Shown in pieces: positions 38,554 through 46,717 of a DNA stretch of 64,000 nt. Source of the stretch: an uncultured Pelagibacteraceae bacterium (GTDB taxonomy: Bacteria > Pseudomonadota > Alphaproteobacteria > Pelagibacterales > Pelagibacteraceae); assembly GCA_902596925.1 (NCBI GenBank), contig CACJVT010000001.1, positions 62,001 to 126,000 on the forward strand, given 5' to 3'. Within the stretch, counting starts at the first letter, position 1. Each line of letters begins with the position of its first letter. The notes under the pieces are model-generated. The model did not search any database, was not told where the DNA came from, and worked only from the letters and a program-made list of their open reading frames with translations. The translations under genes and the position numbers were made by a program.

Positions 38554-39141
38554 ATGAAAATTTATCAAATAGATTCTAGTGCTAGAAAAGATGGTTCAAC
38601 TTCAAGAGCTTTAGCAAAAAAACTTTTAGATAAAATAAAAAAACCTGATGATGAAGTTATTTATAGAGATCTAAATGATGAAATGGTTTTTGTGTCTAAT
38701 TTAACAGAGTCAGGGATGAAAATAGATCCAAAAGATCAAACAGAGACACATAAAAAAATGTTCAAACTTTCAGATACACTTGTAAAAGAATTAAAAGAGA
38801 GTGATATTATAATCATTTCTGCTCCAATTTATAATTATGGACCTCCAGCAACTTTAAAAGCCTGGTCGGATCTTGCAGCAAGAGTAGGAGAAACTTTTAG
38901 ATTTAAACCCAATGGAAGAAGGGAAGGGTTATTAAAAAATAAGAAAGCTTATTTAGTAATTACTTCGGGTGGGACAAAGCTAAATAGCAATGAGGATTTT
39001 CTAACTCCTTGGTTGAAGTTTATTTTAAATTTTTTTGGCATAGAAAAGGTAGAGGTAGTAAGTGCTGATCAAATGTCCTTAGATTATGAAAAATCAATAA
39101 AAGAGGCTGAGAAACAGATAGAAAATTTATCTAATAATTAA
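38554..39141 (+). CDS. FMN-dependent NADH oxidoreductase (AzoR-like)
   Basis: A 195-residue flavodoxin-fold protein similar to FMN-dependent NADH-azoreductase/quinone reductase. It has IDSSARKDGSTSRALAKKLL at the N-terminus and APIYNYGPPATLKAWSDLAA and GETFRF in the middle. It probably reduces quinones or electrophiles. It ends with an 11 bp overlap with the convergent dioxygenase gene. Confidence 0.8.
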   Translation: MKIYQIDSSARKDGSTSRALAKKLLDKIKKPDDEVIYRDLNDEMVFVSNLTESGMKIDPKDQTETHKKMFKLSDTLVKELKESDIIIISAPIYNYGPPATLKAWSDLAARVGETFRFKPNGRREGLLKNKKAYLVITSGGTKLNSNEDFLTPWLKFILNFFGIEKVEVVSADQMSLDYEKSIKEAEKQIENLSNN

Positions 39142-40231
39142 ATTTTCTTTTTAAATGTTTAAGCCTTCCCTCAGTACTATCATAATCAATATAACATCCC
39201 TGAAGAAAACGATTTCCCTCATTAGCATCATAAGTGGTTCTGCCATGCAATAACCTATAGTTATCCATCATTAACAGATCCCCTGGAAGGAGTTTAAATT
39301 CTATTCTAAAATTTTCTGAATTATAGAGTTCAGATATTTTTTTTCTTGCAGAATAAAATAGATCTAATTTTTTTTTGTCAATTAATGGGACAAAATCTAA
39401 TCTTGGACTAAAACGCACTTGTTTGAAATTGTTGTTTTCATCCAACTGAATCATTTCAGCCCAATCCTCTAAAATCACACTTTTATCAATAAATTGAAAA
39501 CGTATTTTTACTTCAGTTAAAATTTTATAATATTCTGAAAAATCTTTTTTAAGTTTCTCAGAAACAGTATATCCATCAACTAGAGTTGATAAACCTCCCG
39601 TAACTTCATTTTCTATACAATGAAGCATTTGAATACATGGCACAGGATTTCTATATGGATTATCAGTATGAGGAGCCAAAGGCAAAGAGGTGTAAGCTAA
39701 GTCATTTGGATTTGGTTTTGATTTTACATTAAAGAATTCACCAAAGTTTGTACGTCTCACACTTCCTATAGAATTTGCAAAGTTTATAATAAAATTATTT
39801 TTTGTTGGCACATTTTTAAAAATTACAAAGCCATATCGATAAAAATTAATCAAGGCTTTATACATTTCATCTGTTTCAAATAAATTTTCTTTGAATTCAA
39901 AAGTATTTTGATCTTTAAATGAAGAGTCCCATTTTATTTTTTCAATTTGCTTAACATCATTAATATTTGAAAATTCTTTAAAAATATCAACTATAGCAAT
40001 TTTTGTTGAAGCCCCGTCATTGAATTTAATTTCTAAAAAATTACTATTTAAGCTCAAATCTTTAATTTCAATGTTTTCTGGTAATTGAGTTGGGTCAAAT
40101 AATCTTTGTTGAGTAGATTTATCAACAAAGTTTTCGCCATTAACTCTTTCTCTAAGCCAAAATGGGTGGATCTCTTTTTTATGTCCCTTATTTTCAAAAA
40201 ATACTTTGTTATCTTTTAACTCTAATTTCAT
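39131..40231 (-). CDS. TauD/GBB-hydroxylase-like Fe(II)/2-oxoglutarate dioxygenase
   Basis: A 366-residue protein with an N-terminal GBBH-like (DUF971) domain and a C-terminal TauD-type jelly roll. Iron ligands are His188 and Asp190 in HTDNPYRNPVP and His329 in LLHGRTTY; Arg331 or Arg341 would bind 2-oxoglutarate. The closest known group is gamma-butyrobetaine dioxygenase, the last step of carnitine synthesis. The cysteines that bind zinc in that enzyme's N-terminal domain are absent here: the region reads HPFWLRERVNGENF. The substrate is probably a quaternary-amine acid, but this is inference. Confidence 0.82.
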   Translation of the reverse strand: MKLELKDNKVFFENKGHKKEIHPFWLRERVNGENFVDKSTQQRLFDPTQLPENIEIKDLSLNSNFLEIKFNDGASTKIAIVDIFKEFSNINDVKQIEKIKWDSSFKDQNTFEFKENLFETDEMYKALINFYRYGFVIFKNVPTKNNFIINFANSIGSVRRTNFGEFFNVKSKPNPNDLAYTSLPLAPHTDNPYRNPVPCIQMLHCIENEVTGGLSTLVDGYTVSEKLKKDFSEYYKILTEVKIRFQFIDKSVILEDWAEMIQLDENNNFKQVRFSPRLDFVPLIDKKKLDLFYSARKKISELYNSENFRIEFKLLPGDLLMMDNYRLLHGRTTYDANEGNRFLQGCYIDYDSTEGRLKHLKRKFNY

Positions 40232-40296
40232 CTATTTTTAAATCTTTATTTAAAATTTTGCTTTAATCAATAGTAATAAAATAGTATTAGAGCTTT

Positions 40297-41100
40297 GTGC
40301 AAATTTTAAAATCATCAGATTATAAACTTTATTCAAAGTTCATTGAAAGTTTAGCTAAGAAATTAACTAAATTTTATTACTCTAAATTAAATAAACCCTT
40401 TAAAGTATCAAATAAACTTAGAAGCGGTTATGACCCTGTAACAACTGCTGACAAGGCTTTTGAACGATTTATCAGAAACGAGATAAGAAAAAAGTTTCCA
40501 AATCACCAAATTATAGGTGAGGAATTTGGCTATAAAAAAACTAAAAGTGATTATTCATGGGTTATAGATCCTATAGATGGAACTCGATCATTTGTGATAG
40601 GAAATCCAACTTGGAGCAATTTAATATCTTTAAATTATAAAGGTAACCCAGTCGTAGGTCTTGCAAATTTTCCAATTCTAAAAAAGTTTTATTTTAATAC
40701 CTCATTTAATTCTGCGTATGTTTCAGAAAATGGAAAGAAAAAGAAAATACTTGTTAACCAAAAAGCAACTTATTCTAAAATGAAATTATCAGCAGCTTTT
40801 CACGGCAGCCTGTCATTAAATAAACAAAAAAAAATTCCTCAAATTTTAAGAAGAATGCAATTTCCCTGCTCGGATGCTTTAAGTTATTCTCATTTTGCTG
40901 AGGGTAAACTTGATGTTGTTATTCAATGTGGAAATAAAATTTGGGATATTCATGCCTTAATACCAATTATTGAGGCTGCGAAAGGGATTGTCTCGACTTG
41001 GAAAAATGATGACGCGAAGAAAGCTGGAAATATTATTTGCTCAGCTAATAATAGTTTACATAAAAAAATACTTAAAATTTTAAAACCAGTTTCTAACTAG
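40297..41100 (+). CDS. hisN: Inositol monophosphatase-family phosphatase (HisN-like)
   Basis: A 267-residue IMPase-fold, Mg-dependent phosphatase. The metal-binding motifs are VTTADKAFE, IIGEEFGY, DPIDGTRSFVIGNPTWSNLI and IWDIHALIPIIEAAKG (WDxxA motif). The DGTRSF variant with Arg and the GNPTW stretch fit the histidinol-phosphatase HisN subgroup better than inositol phosphatase. The start is GTG at 40297. It overlaps the convergent SMR gene by 8 bp. Confidence 0.78.
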   Translation: MQILKSSDYKLYSKFIESLAKKLTKFYYSKLNKPFKVSNKLRSGYDPVTTADKAFERFIRNEIRKKFPNHQIIGEEFGYKKTKSDYSWVIDPIDGTRSFVIGNPTWSNLISLNYKGNPVVGLANFPILKKFYFNTSFNSAYVSENGKKKKILVNQKATYSKMKLSAAFHGSLSLNKQKKIPQILRRMQFPCSDALSYSHFAEGKLDVVIQCGNKIWDIHALIPIIEAAKGIVSTWKNDDAKKAGNIICSANNSLHKKILKILKPVSN

Positions 41101-41428
41101 TTTTACCCAAAGTATTTAAAAGAATTACACCAATAATTATTAAACTTATTCCAATAATCCCATAGAGGTTTGGAATTTGCTGATATTTAAAAACACCAAA
41201 CAGTGTTACTGCAGTAATCGTTAAACCTCCATATGTTGCGTATGTAAAACCAACTGGGATGATATTCATTGCTTTAGATAAACAAAAAATACAAGCAACT
41301 ATAGATATGATGCAAAAAATAGTTGGCCCAATTATTGTAAATCCATTAGTTGATTTTAAAAAACCATTTGAAGTTATTCCGAGAAGGATCGCCAAAGCTA
41401 AAAAAATATAACCAGATAAATTTGCCAT
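41093..41428 (-). CDS. SMR-like membrane protein, copy B
   Basis: A 111-residue protein with four hydrophobic segments and the SMR landmarks KSTNGFT after helix 1, PVGFTYATYGGLT in helix 3 and a C-terminal IGVILLNTLGK. Aligned with EmrE from Lys22, the position of the essential membrane glutamate Glu14 holds Gly17, and Trp63 is replaced by Tyr. It is tandem with a 111-residue paralogue 3 bp away, like paired SMR transporters that work as heterodimers. The substrate and coupling mechanism are unknown. Confidence 0.8.
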   Translation of the reverse strand: MANLSGYIFLALAILLGITSNGFLKSTNGFTIIGPTIFCIISIVACIFCLSKAMNIIPVGFTYATYGGLTITAVTLFGVFKYQQIPNLYGIIGISLIIIGVILLNTLGKTS

Positions 41429-41431
41429 AAA

Positions 41432-41767
41432 TTATCCTGTTTTACCCAACAGATTAACAATTAGGACTCCTGATATAATTAATATCAAACCAATGATTGT
41501 GAATAGATCAGGTACTTGATTGAATCTATATATTCCAACAATTGAAGTCGCTACTATGCAAAGACCAGCAAAAGATGCATAAGTAATACCAACTGGAATA
41601 GTTTTCATCACTATTGAAAGAGTGAACATGCAGCCAATTATTGTAATCGCAGTAATTAGACTTGGTACTAATAATGTGAAACCATTTGCACTTTTTGCAA
41701 AACTATTTGCTGCAGTTCCTAATATGACAGCAAGTATAAGAATTAGAAAAGCTATAACGTTACTCAC
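41432..41767 (-). CDS. SMR-like membrane protein, copy A
   Basis: A 111-residue, four-segment paralogue of the downstream gene, with KSANGFT, PVGITYASFAGLC and VLIVNLLGK. The Glu14 position is again a glycine (Gly17), and the Trp63 position is Phe. The two copies have equal length and clearly diverged sequences, as expected of an obligate antiparallel pair. It lies 15 bp downstream of a DUF2798 gene. Confidence 0.8.
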   Translation of the reverse strand: MSNVIAFLILILAVILGTAANSFAKSANGFTLLVPSLITAITIIGCMFTLSIVMKTIPVGITYASFAGLCIVATSIVGIYRFNQVPDLFTIIGLILIISGVLIVNLLGKTG

Positions 41768-41782
41768 AAATAAAAGATATTC

Positions 41783-42004
41783 TTATTTGGTAATTTTATC
41801 TACAAATTTTTTAATCGGGGGACCTACAAGAAGGGCAGCAATTATTGCAATTGGAAGACTTACTGACCATGCTTTAAAAAAACGGTCGACATACCCATTA
41901 TCCATTCCAGTATTTATATAAGTAATTATTAGTGTCATTAAAAGACTCATCCCAAATCCCATAACTAATATAAATAAAAGATTAGAATATTTTTTTGGAA
42001 ACAT
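41783..42004 (-). CDS. DUF2798 family small membrane protein
   Basis: A 73-residue protein with two hydrophobic segments separated by a short polar loop (TYINTGMDNGYVDRFFKAW) and ending VGPPIKKFVDKITK. This is the DUF2798 pattern (F..KAW...P.A...VGP). The function is unknown. It is 2 bp downstream of the TPR gene in the same direction. Confidence 0.78.
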   Translation of the reverse strand: MFPKKYSNLLFILVMGFGMSLLMTLIITYINTGMDNGYVDRFFKAWSVSLPIAIIAALLVGPPIKKFVDKITK

Positions 42005-42006
42005 TT

Positions 42007-42555
42007 TTAAATACTTTGTTTCTGCAATTCAATTTGAAGCTTTTCCATCATAATCATAGGAGACTTCATAAACGGATGAACTTTATGAGCTTCAATGTAA
42101 CTATCAATAGCTTTTTGATAGTTTTTTAAAGCTGTTTGAACTAAACCTTGGCCTGTTAGTGCACCGAAATGTCTTTTTTCTAACTTAAGTACCTTGTCAA
42201 TATCAGCTTGTGATAGCTCGTATTTACCCATTAAATATAATACTGTTGCTCTTTTATTCCAAGCCTCTGCCCAATTAGGATCAAGCTCAATTACTTCAGT
42301 AAATTTATCATATGCAGCATCAAGTTTGTTATCCATCATTGCAGATGACCCATCAGCTAATAACTTTGTTAAATTATTTTTAGTTGGGTGAGTAGTCCAA
42401 AGATTCCAAATCTTATCCTCTATTTTTTTTGAATTTTCAAAATTTAAAGCACTTTTTAATTGAACAAATAATTTATCAATTTCTTTTTTATTATCATCAG
42501 CCAATAAAGATGATGAAAATAAGAAAAAAATAAAAATGAATGAAATTTTTTTCAC
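42007..42555 (-). CDS. Exported TPR protein
   Basis: A 182-residue protein with an N-terminal signal peptide (KKISFIFIFFLFSSSLLADD) and about three TPR-like helical repeats, for example NKLDAAYDKFTEVIELDPNW and YELSQADIDKVLKLE. It is probably a periplasmic protein-protein interaction module. It lies between the DUF2798 and SnoaL-like genes with 0-2 bp spacing. Confidence 0.72.
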   Translation of the reverse strand: MKKISFIFIFFLFSSSLLADDNKKEIDKLFVQLKSALNFENSKKIEDKIWNLWTTHPTKNNLTKLLADGSSAMMDNKLDAAYDKFTEVIELDPNWAEAWNKRATVLYLMGKYELSQADIDKVLKLEKRHFGALTGQGLVQTALKNYQKAIDSYIEAHKVHPFMKSPMIMMEKLQIELQKQSI

Positions 42556-42876
42556 TTACTTAGACATTGGAGTAGCGCCAGTTTCTAAACTAACAATTTT
42601 TCCATCTTTGTATCTATAAACCGCCATTACAGCCTCAACATTTCCGTCATTAAATGTAACAAAAGAATGATGTACACCCACTTCATCATTTTCATATACA
42701 ACCCTTGTTCTATCTTGATTTATATCTCCACTCATTGCCCATTTTATAACATCAGCTTTTCCTAAAGAATTTCCAGATTTATGCATTGTGAATTTAAAAT
42801 CATCATGCAAAAGTTCATTCATAGTTGCCTCATCTTTTTTATCTATTGCATCAGTATATCTTTTTAATATCGACAT
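42556..42876 (-). CDS. SnoaL/NTF2-like protein
   Basis: A 106-residue cone-fold protein: ILKRYTDAIDKKDEATMNEL, then FKFTMHKSGNSLGKADVI, and VMAVYRYKDGKIVSLET at the end. This fits the SnoaL/NTF2-like superfamily (small isomerase or binding folds). A strong AAAGGAG precedes the start. The substrate is unknown. Confidence 0.68.
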   Translation of the reverse strand: MSILKRYTDAIDKKDEATMNELLHDDFKFTMHKSGNSLGKADVIKWAMSGDINQDRTRVVYENDEVGVHHSFVTFNDGNVEAVMAVYRYKDGKIVSLETGATPMSK

Positions 42877-42877
42877 T

Positions 42878-43165
42878 TTACACTCCTTTAATTATTATTC
42901 CGTTACCAATTGAGTTTTCTAAACGGATTTGTTTAATTGGTTTGTATTCATCAGAGTTATACCACTCTAAAGCTTTTTCATAACTTGGGAATTTAATAAC
43001 AACTGTTCTAGGATATGCCCAGGTTCCTTCTAATACTTTTGTTTCACCACCTCTAACAATATATTCTCCACCAAATTTTTCAGCAATCGGTTTCACTTTT
43101 TCTACGTACTCTTTATATTCCTCAGATTTTTTTACTTCTATGTTGAATATTGCAAACCCAGACAT
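42878..43165 (-). CDS. DUF1330 dimeric alpha/beta-barrel protein
   Basis: A 95-residue protein with the DUF1330 pattern: KSEEYKEYVEKVKPIAEKFG, GEYIVRGGETKVLEG, then VVIKFPSYEKALEWYNSDEY and YKPIKQIRLENS. This family of ferredoxin-like dimeric barrels has no agreed function. It overlaps the upstream membrane-protein gene by 1 bp. Confidence 0.85.
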   Translation of the reverse strand: MSGFAIFNIEVKKSEEYKEYVEKVKPIAEKFGGEYIVRGGETKVLEGTWAYPRTVVIKFPSYEKALEWYNSDEYKPIKQIRLENSIGNGIIIKGV

Positions 43166-43581
43166 TAAGTGTAAATTTTATCAGCTAAACCGTAGCATAA
43201 AATTGCACTCATAATCGTAAATACAAACGGTGCAATAACACCTTCATTTGTAGTTTTCTCATTTACACCTGTTTTATCTATTTTAATAGAATAAAAATTA
43301 CATAAAAAAATACATAGATTATTTATAAAAACTAAATTTAAGAATCCCCATGTATTTTCCAAACCTCCAGGCCTTATAAAACCTACATAGATTGACATTA
43401 AAAATACAGCAAGCATAAATGCTCCTGCCATTCTAATCATTATTGCTCCACTTGGATCTATACCAAATCTTTCCATGAAGCTTTTAGTGCCAAAAATAGT
43501 TTGAAATGCGTAAACACCAACTCCAATAAAATGAACTAAATAAATTATTAAATAAAATATCCCATTAAATTTTTCTATCAT
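43165..43581 (-). CDS. Hypothetical four-helix membrane protein
   Basis: A 138-residue protein with about four hydrophobic segments (near residues 7-29, 45-67, 78-96 and 115-135) and an acidic-to-basic loop in the middle. I do not recognise the family. A strong TAGGAG Shine-Dalgarno precedes the ATG. It lies in the same operon-like run as DUF1330 and the two small barrel-like proteins. Confidence 0.6.
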   Translation of the reverse strand: MIEKFNGIFYLIIYLVHFIGVGVYAFQTIFGTKSFMERFGIDPSGAIMIRMAGAFMLAVFLMSIYVGFIRPGGLENTWGFLNLVFINNLCIFLCNFYSIKIDKTGVNEKTTNEGVIAPFVFTIMSAILCYGLADKIYT

Positions 43582-43589
43582 TTTGTCTC

Positions 43590-43904
43590 CTAATCGTTAA
43601 AAACCATTCTCATTTCATCCTGAATTGTACCTTCTTTAAAAACACCCTTCATTTTTTTCTGAAGTTCAATGAATTCAGGATCAGCTGACATGTTTGTATC
43701 ATTTTCAAACGCTTTATCAGTAAACTGTTCGCCCACAAGTGTTTCTCTTACCGTCCTTGGGTTTCCACCAATTTGAAATGAAAAGTAAACTTCATGATCT
43801 GGATAATGTTTTTTTCTAACTTTTGCTAAGCCTTTAGAGATTTCCATAGCCTCACCAAGTTTATCATCATAAACCCCAATAGTTCTTGTGTAGATTGCTT
43901 TCAT
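43590..43904 (-). CDS. Hypothetical ferredoxin-like barrel protein
   Basis: A 104-residue protein. The order strand (KAIYTRTIGVYDD), helix, strand (EVYFSFQIGG), strand (VRETLVGEQFT), helix (PEFIELQKKMKGV) and a final strand ending MRMVFND suggests a dimeric alpha/beta-barrel (NIPSNAP/Dabb-like) fold. No family can be named with certainty, and the function is unknown. Confidence 0.58.
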   Translation of the reverse strand: MKAIYTRTIGVYDDKLGEAMEISKGLAKVRKKHYPDHEVYFSFQIGGNPRTVRETLVGEQFTDKAFENDTNMSADPEFIELQKKMKGVFKEGTIQDEMRMVFND

Positions 43905-43915
43905 AAATCTTACTC

Positions 43916-44203
43916 TTAAGCGTTATAGTCCATCACTTGATCAGTACACTCAGTAAATTTATGAGGCTCAAAGAAATCATTCATTTGACCTAATTGATTA
44001 TTGATATCCGCTTCACTGTTAGCTTTCCACCAGCAAAACATTTGCATTGTATCACCTGGAGTGTTCCAAGTCATTTGACATGCTGCTTTATCACTTGTCA
44101 TTGATTTAACAATATCCTCCATTTTCATTGAAGCTACTGTTTCACTGAATTTTGCTTTCATCTCTTTCGATTTGAAAGTGTGAGTTACCATATAGTTTTT
44201 CAT
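43916..44203 (-). CDS. Hypothetical ferredoxin-like protein
   Basis: A 95-residue protein with a beta-alpha-beta-beta-alpha-beta layout: NYMVTHTFKS, helix KAKFSETVASM, strand CQMTWNT, strand QMFCWWKANS, helix INNQLGQMNDFF, end strand. A strong AAGGAGAG precedes the start. I do not recognise the family. The fold resembles the neighbouring DUF1330 and barrel-like proteins. Confidence 0.55.
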   Translation of the reverse strand: MKNYMVTHTFKSKEMKAKFSETVASMKMEDIVKSMTSDKAACQMTWNTPGDTMQMFCWWKANSEADINNQLGQMNDFFEPHKFTECTDQVMDYNA

Positions 44204-44212
44204 TTTCTCTCC

Positions 44213-44584
44213 TTAATATAAAGTTTGGACTACTTTTTTTACTCTTTCAGCTCCATTAGGAACTAAAGCTTCAACAAACGTATGACATTTGTCAGTTTTA
44301 GCTTTGTCGTATTTGGAACCGTAGTGTTTATCAACTGCTTTGTTTACTCCAGCATCCCAATCTTTTTCTGGAATACCTATTTCAAGAGCGTAGGTTTTTA
44401 AAACTTTCACAGTTGAAATTGATTTTTCTTTCATTCCGTATTCAAATTTTTCACCTGATGGAAGAAAGTAGTTAGCCATATAAATACCAATGCAATCCCA
44501 TGCTTTTGATTTGTCTTTGTCACTCATTCCTGCATTTGCAGATGTAAAAATAAAAAAAGATAGAATTATAATTATTTTTTTCAT
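44213..44584 (-). CDS. Hypothetical exported small protein
   Basis: A 123-residue protein with a clear signal peptide (KKIIIILSFFIFTSANAGM, cleavage after ANA) and two cysteines in the mature part (WDCIGIYMANYF and DKCHTFVEAL) that could form a disulfide in the periplasm. It is the first gene of the minus-strand run that ends with the SMR pair. I do not recognise it. Confidence 0.58.
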   Translation of the reverse strand: MKKIIIILSFFIFTSANAGMSDKDKSKAWDCIGIYMANYFLPSGEKFEYGMKEKSISTVKVLKTYALEIGIPEKDWDAGVNKAVDKHYGSKYDKAKTDKCHTFVEALVPNGAERVKKVVQTLY

Positions 44585-44612
44585 GATCCCTCGAGGTTAA
44601 ATAATATTAATA

Positions 44613-44637
44613 TAAAAATGTAACTGTTTTGTTACAT
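44613..44637 (-). terminator. Hairpin downstream of cysK, probable terminator
   Basis: ATGTAAC (44618-44624) pairs perfectly with GTTACAT (44631-44637) around a 6-base loop. On the minus strand it is followed by TTTT soon after the cysK stop. The symmetry would also fit an operator for the small-gene cluster that starts at 44584. Confidence 0.55.
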
Positions 44638-44652
44638 GCCTGGTATGCGTTA

Positions 44653-45654
44653 TTATAACCAGCTAGGAATAGGGAGGTTTTTTTCCTTTAAAAAAGATTT
44701 ATTAAACATCTTTGAGTTGTATTTATCTGATCTATCACAGAGAATTGTTACAATTGTTTTGCCTGGACCTAGCTCTTTTCCTAATCTAATTGCACCTGCA
44801 ATATTTACTCCGCAACTAGTTCCTAAACTTAATCCCTCATGCTGTATTAAATCATAAAGCACGGGTAAAGACTCTTGATCACTGATTGAAAAAGCACCAT
44901 CAATTTTAGCTTCAGCAAAGTTTTTAGTTATTCTGCTTGAACCAATACCTTCAGTTATTGATCCACCCTCAGCTTTAAGTTCACCATTCATAATGTGATT
45001 ATAAAGTGCAGAGCCTGTTGGATCTGATAAATAAATCTTTATATTTTTATTTTTTTCTTTGAGAAATTTACTTACACCACCGATGGTGCCACCTGTTCCT
45101 GATGCGCAGACAAAGCCATCTACTTTACCTTCGGTTTGTTCCCAAATTTCTGGTCCAGTCGTTTCGTAATGACCTTTTGCATTAGCAGTGTTATCAAATT
45201 GGTTTGCCCAAACTACACCATTGTTATTTGTACTTTTTAATTCTTGAGCAAGACGACCTGCAACTTTTACATAGTTACCATCATCTTTATATGGCTTGGG
45301 TGGCACTAGTCTAAGATCTGCACCAATATTTTTTAATGTATCTTTTTTTTCTTGGGTTTGGTTATCGTTCATTACAATAATTGTTTTATAGCCTAATGAA
45401 TTTCCTAAAAGACATAAACCAATCCCAGTATTACCCGCAGTGCCTTCAACAACAATTCCACCTTCTGAAATTATCTTCTTTTCTTGTGCATCTTTTATTA
45501 GTGCTAGAGCAGCTCTATCTTTAACGGATCCACCTGGATTTAGGTACTCCGCTTTTCCATAAATATTACATCCAGTGATCTCTGAAGCTGCTTTTAATTT
45601 TATTAAAGGTGTATTGCCAACCGACTCGATAAAATTATTTTTTATTTGTGACAT
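44653..45654 (-). CDS. cysK: Cysteine synthase A
   Basis: PLP enzyme that makes cysteine from O-acetylserine and sulfide. The 333 residues carry the PLP lysine in PGGSVKDRAALA, EGTAGNTGIG as the TSGNTG-type loop and ASGTGGTIGG as phosphate-binding loop. The TAGNTG variant and the C-terminal SWL end differ slightly from Escherichia coli CysK but fit alphaproteobacterial forms. Its start overlaps the cysE stop (TAATG). Confidence 0.93.
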   Translation of the reverse strand: MSQIKNNFIESVGNTPLIKLKAASEITGCNIYGKAEYLNPGGSVKDRAALALIKDAQEKKIISEGGIVVEGTAGNTGIGLCLLGNSLGYKTIIVMNDNQTQEKKDTLKNIGADLRLVPPKPYKDDGNYVKVAGRLAQELKSTNNNGVVWANQFDNTANAKGHYETTGPEIWEQTEGKVDGFVCASGTGGTIGGVSKFLKEKNKNIKIYLSDPTGSALYNHIMNGELKAEGGSITEGIGSSRITKNFAEAKIDGAFSISDQESLPVLYDLIQHEGLSLGTSCGVNIAGAIRLGKELGPGKTIVTILCDRSDKYNSKMFNKSFLKEKNLPIPSWL

Positions 45655-46223
45655 TAATCTTTATCTTTATCAGTAACAGCATAAGGTTGAAATCCTTTTG
45701 TAGCATCACCAACTCTTGTAGCTGGAATTCCTACCATTATTGATTTTTCAGGAACATTTTTAGTAACCACCGCGTTTGCACCTATTAAGGAATTTTTACC
45801 AATCGTTATTGGCCCTAAAATTTGAGCACCAGATCCAACAACAACATTATCTTCTAAAGTCGGGTGTCTTTTAGTATTTCTTTGATCATTAGTGTTTATA
45901 CTTGGAGCAATTCCACCTAATGTAACATTATGATAAATAGTAACATTGTTTCCAATCTCAGATGTCTCACCGATTACAACTCCCATACCGTGATCAATAA
46001 ATAAATTTTTTCCAATCTTTGCCTTTGGATGAATTTCTATTCCTGTTAAAAATCTTGAAAATTGAGAAATGATTCTTGCAACTAAATCAAATTTTGCTAT
46101 TGCAAAAAAATTTGCAATTTTATGAAAAAAAATAGCCTTAACCCCTGGGCAAGTTAATACAAGACTTAACTTAGATTTTGCCGCAGGATCTCTGTCTATT
46201 ATAGATTGTAAAAAGTCATTCAT
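45654..46223 (-). CDS. cysE: Serine O-acetyltransferase
   Basis: Acetylates serine for cysteine synthesis. The 189-residue, short EpsC-type protein has a left-handed beta-helix of hexapeptide repeats with ATEIHP-like [26 protein letters not shown] and [18 protein letters not shown]. It forms a cysE-cysK operon, the normal pair for converting serine and sulfide to cysteine. Confidence 0.93.
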   Translation of the reverse strand: MNDFLQSIIDRDPAAKSKLSLVLTCPGVKAIFFHKIANFFAIAKFDLVARIISQFSRFLTGIEIHPKAKIGKNLFIDHGMGVVIGETSEIGNNVTIYHNVTLGGIAPSINTNDQRNTKRHPTLEDNVVVGSGAQILGPITIGKNSLIGANAVVTKNVPEKSIMVGIPATRVGDATKGFQPYAVTDKDKD

Positions 46224-46295
46224 ATAATTTTGTCAGCTTGATAAAAATAATTAATGTCTATATAGTGCCTTTAAACAGTATTTAAAGGAGAAATA

Positions 46296-46706
46296 ATGTA
46301 CAAAAATACTAATTGTTTTCATCTAGCAATCCCATGTGGAGATCTAGAAACAGCAAAAAAGTTTTATAGTGAAACTTTGGGGTGCCGACTTGATAATTCA
46401 GCACAAGAGTGGGCTGATGTTGACTTTTGGGGAAATGAATTAACTCTCCATGCAAGTGAGCATAAATTAGATAACGAGAGACACGATGTAGATATGGGCA
46501 ACGTTTCTGTTCCACATTTTGGAGTTCATTTATCAAGAAAAGATTTTGATACTTTAAAAAATAGATTGAAAGAAAAAGGTGCAAAGTATTATGATGAACC
46601 TTATCTAAGATTTAAAGGAACAAAGTACGAGCAAGAAACATTTTTTGTGAAAGACCCTAACGAAAATATTCTAGAGATTAAAACTTTAACAGCTAATCCA
46701 GAATAA
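46296..46706 (+). CDS. VOC-family protein (glyoxalase/dioxygenase fold)
   Basis: A 136-residue vicinal-oxygen-chelate protein. It has HLAIPCGDLETAKKFYSETL with a metal-binding His, HFGVHLSRKDFD and the C-terminal acid in DPNENILEIKTL. It is preceded by AAAGGAG, a strong ribosome binding site. The substrate is unknown. Confidence 0.8.
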   Translation: MYKNTNCFHLAIPCGDLETAKKFYSETLGCRLDNSAQEWADVDFWGNELTLHASEHKLDNERHDVDMGNVSVPHFGVHLSRKDFDTLKNRLKEKGAKYYDEPYLRFKGTKYEQETFFVKDPNENILEIKTLTANPE

Positions 46707-46717
46707 TTTTAGTTTAG

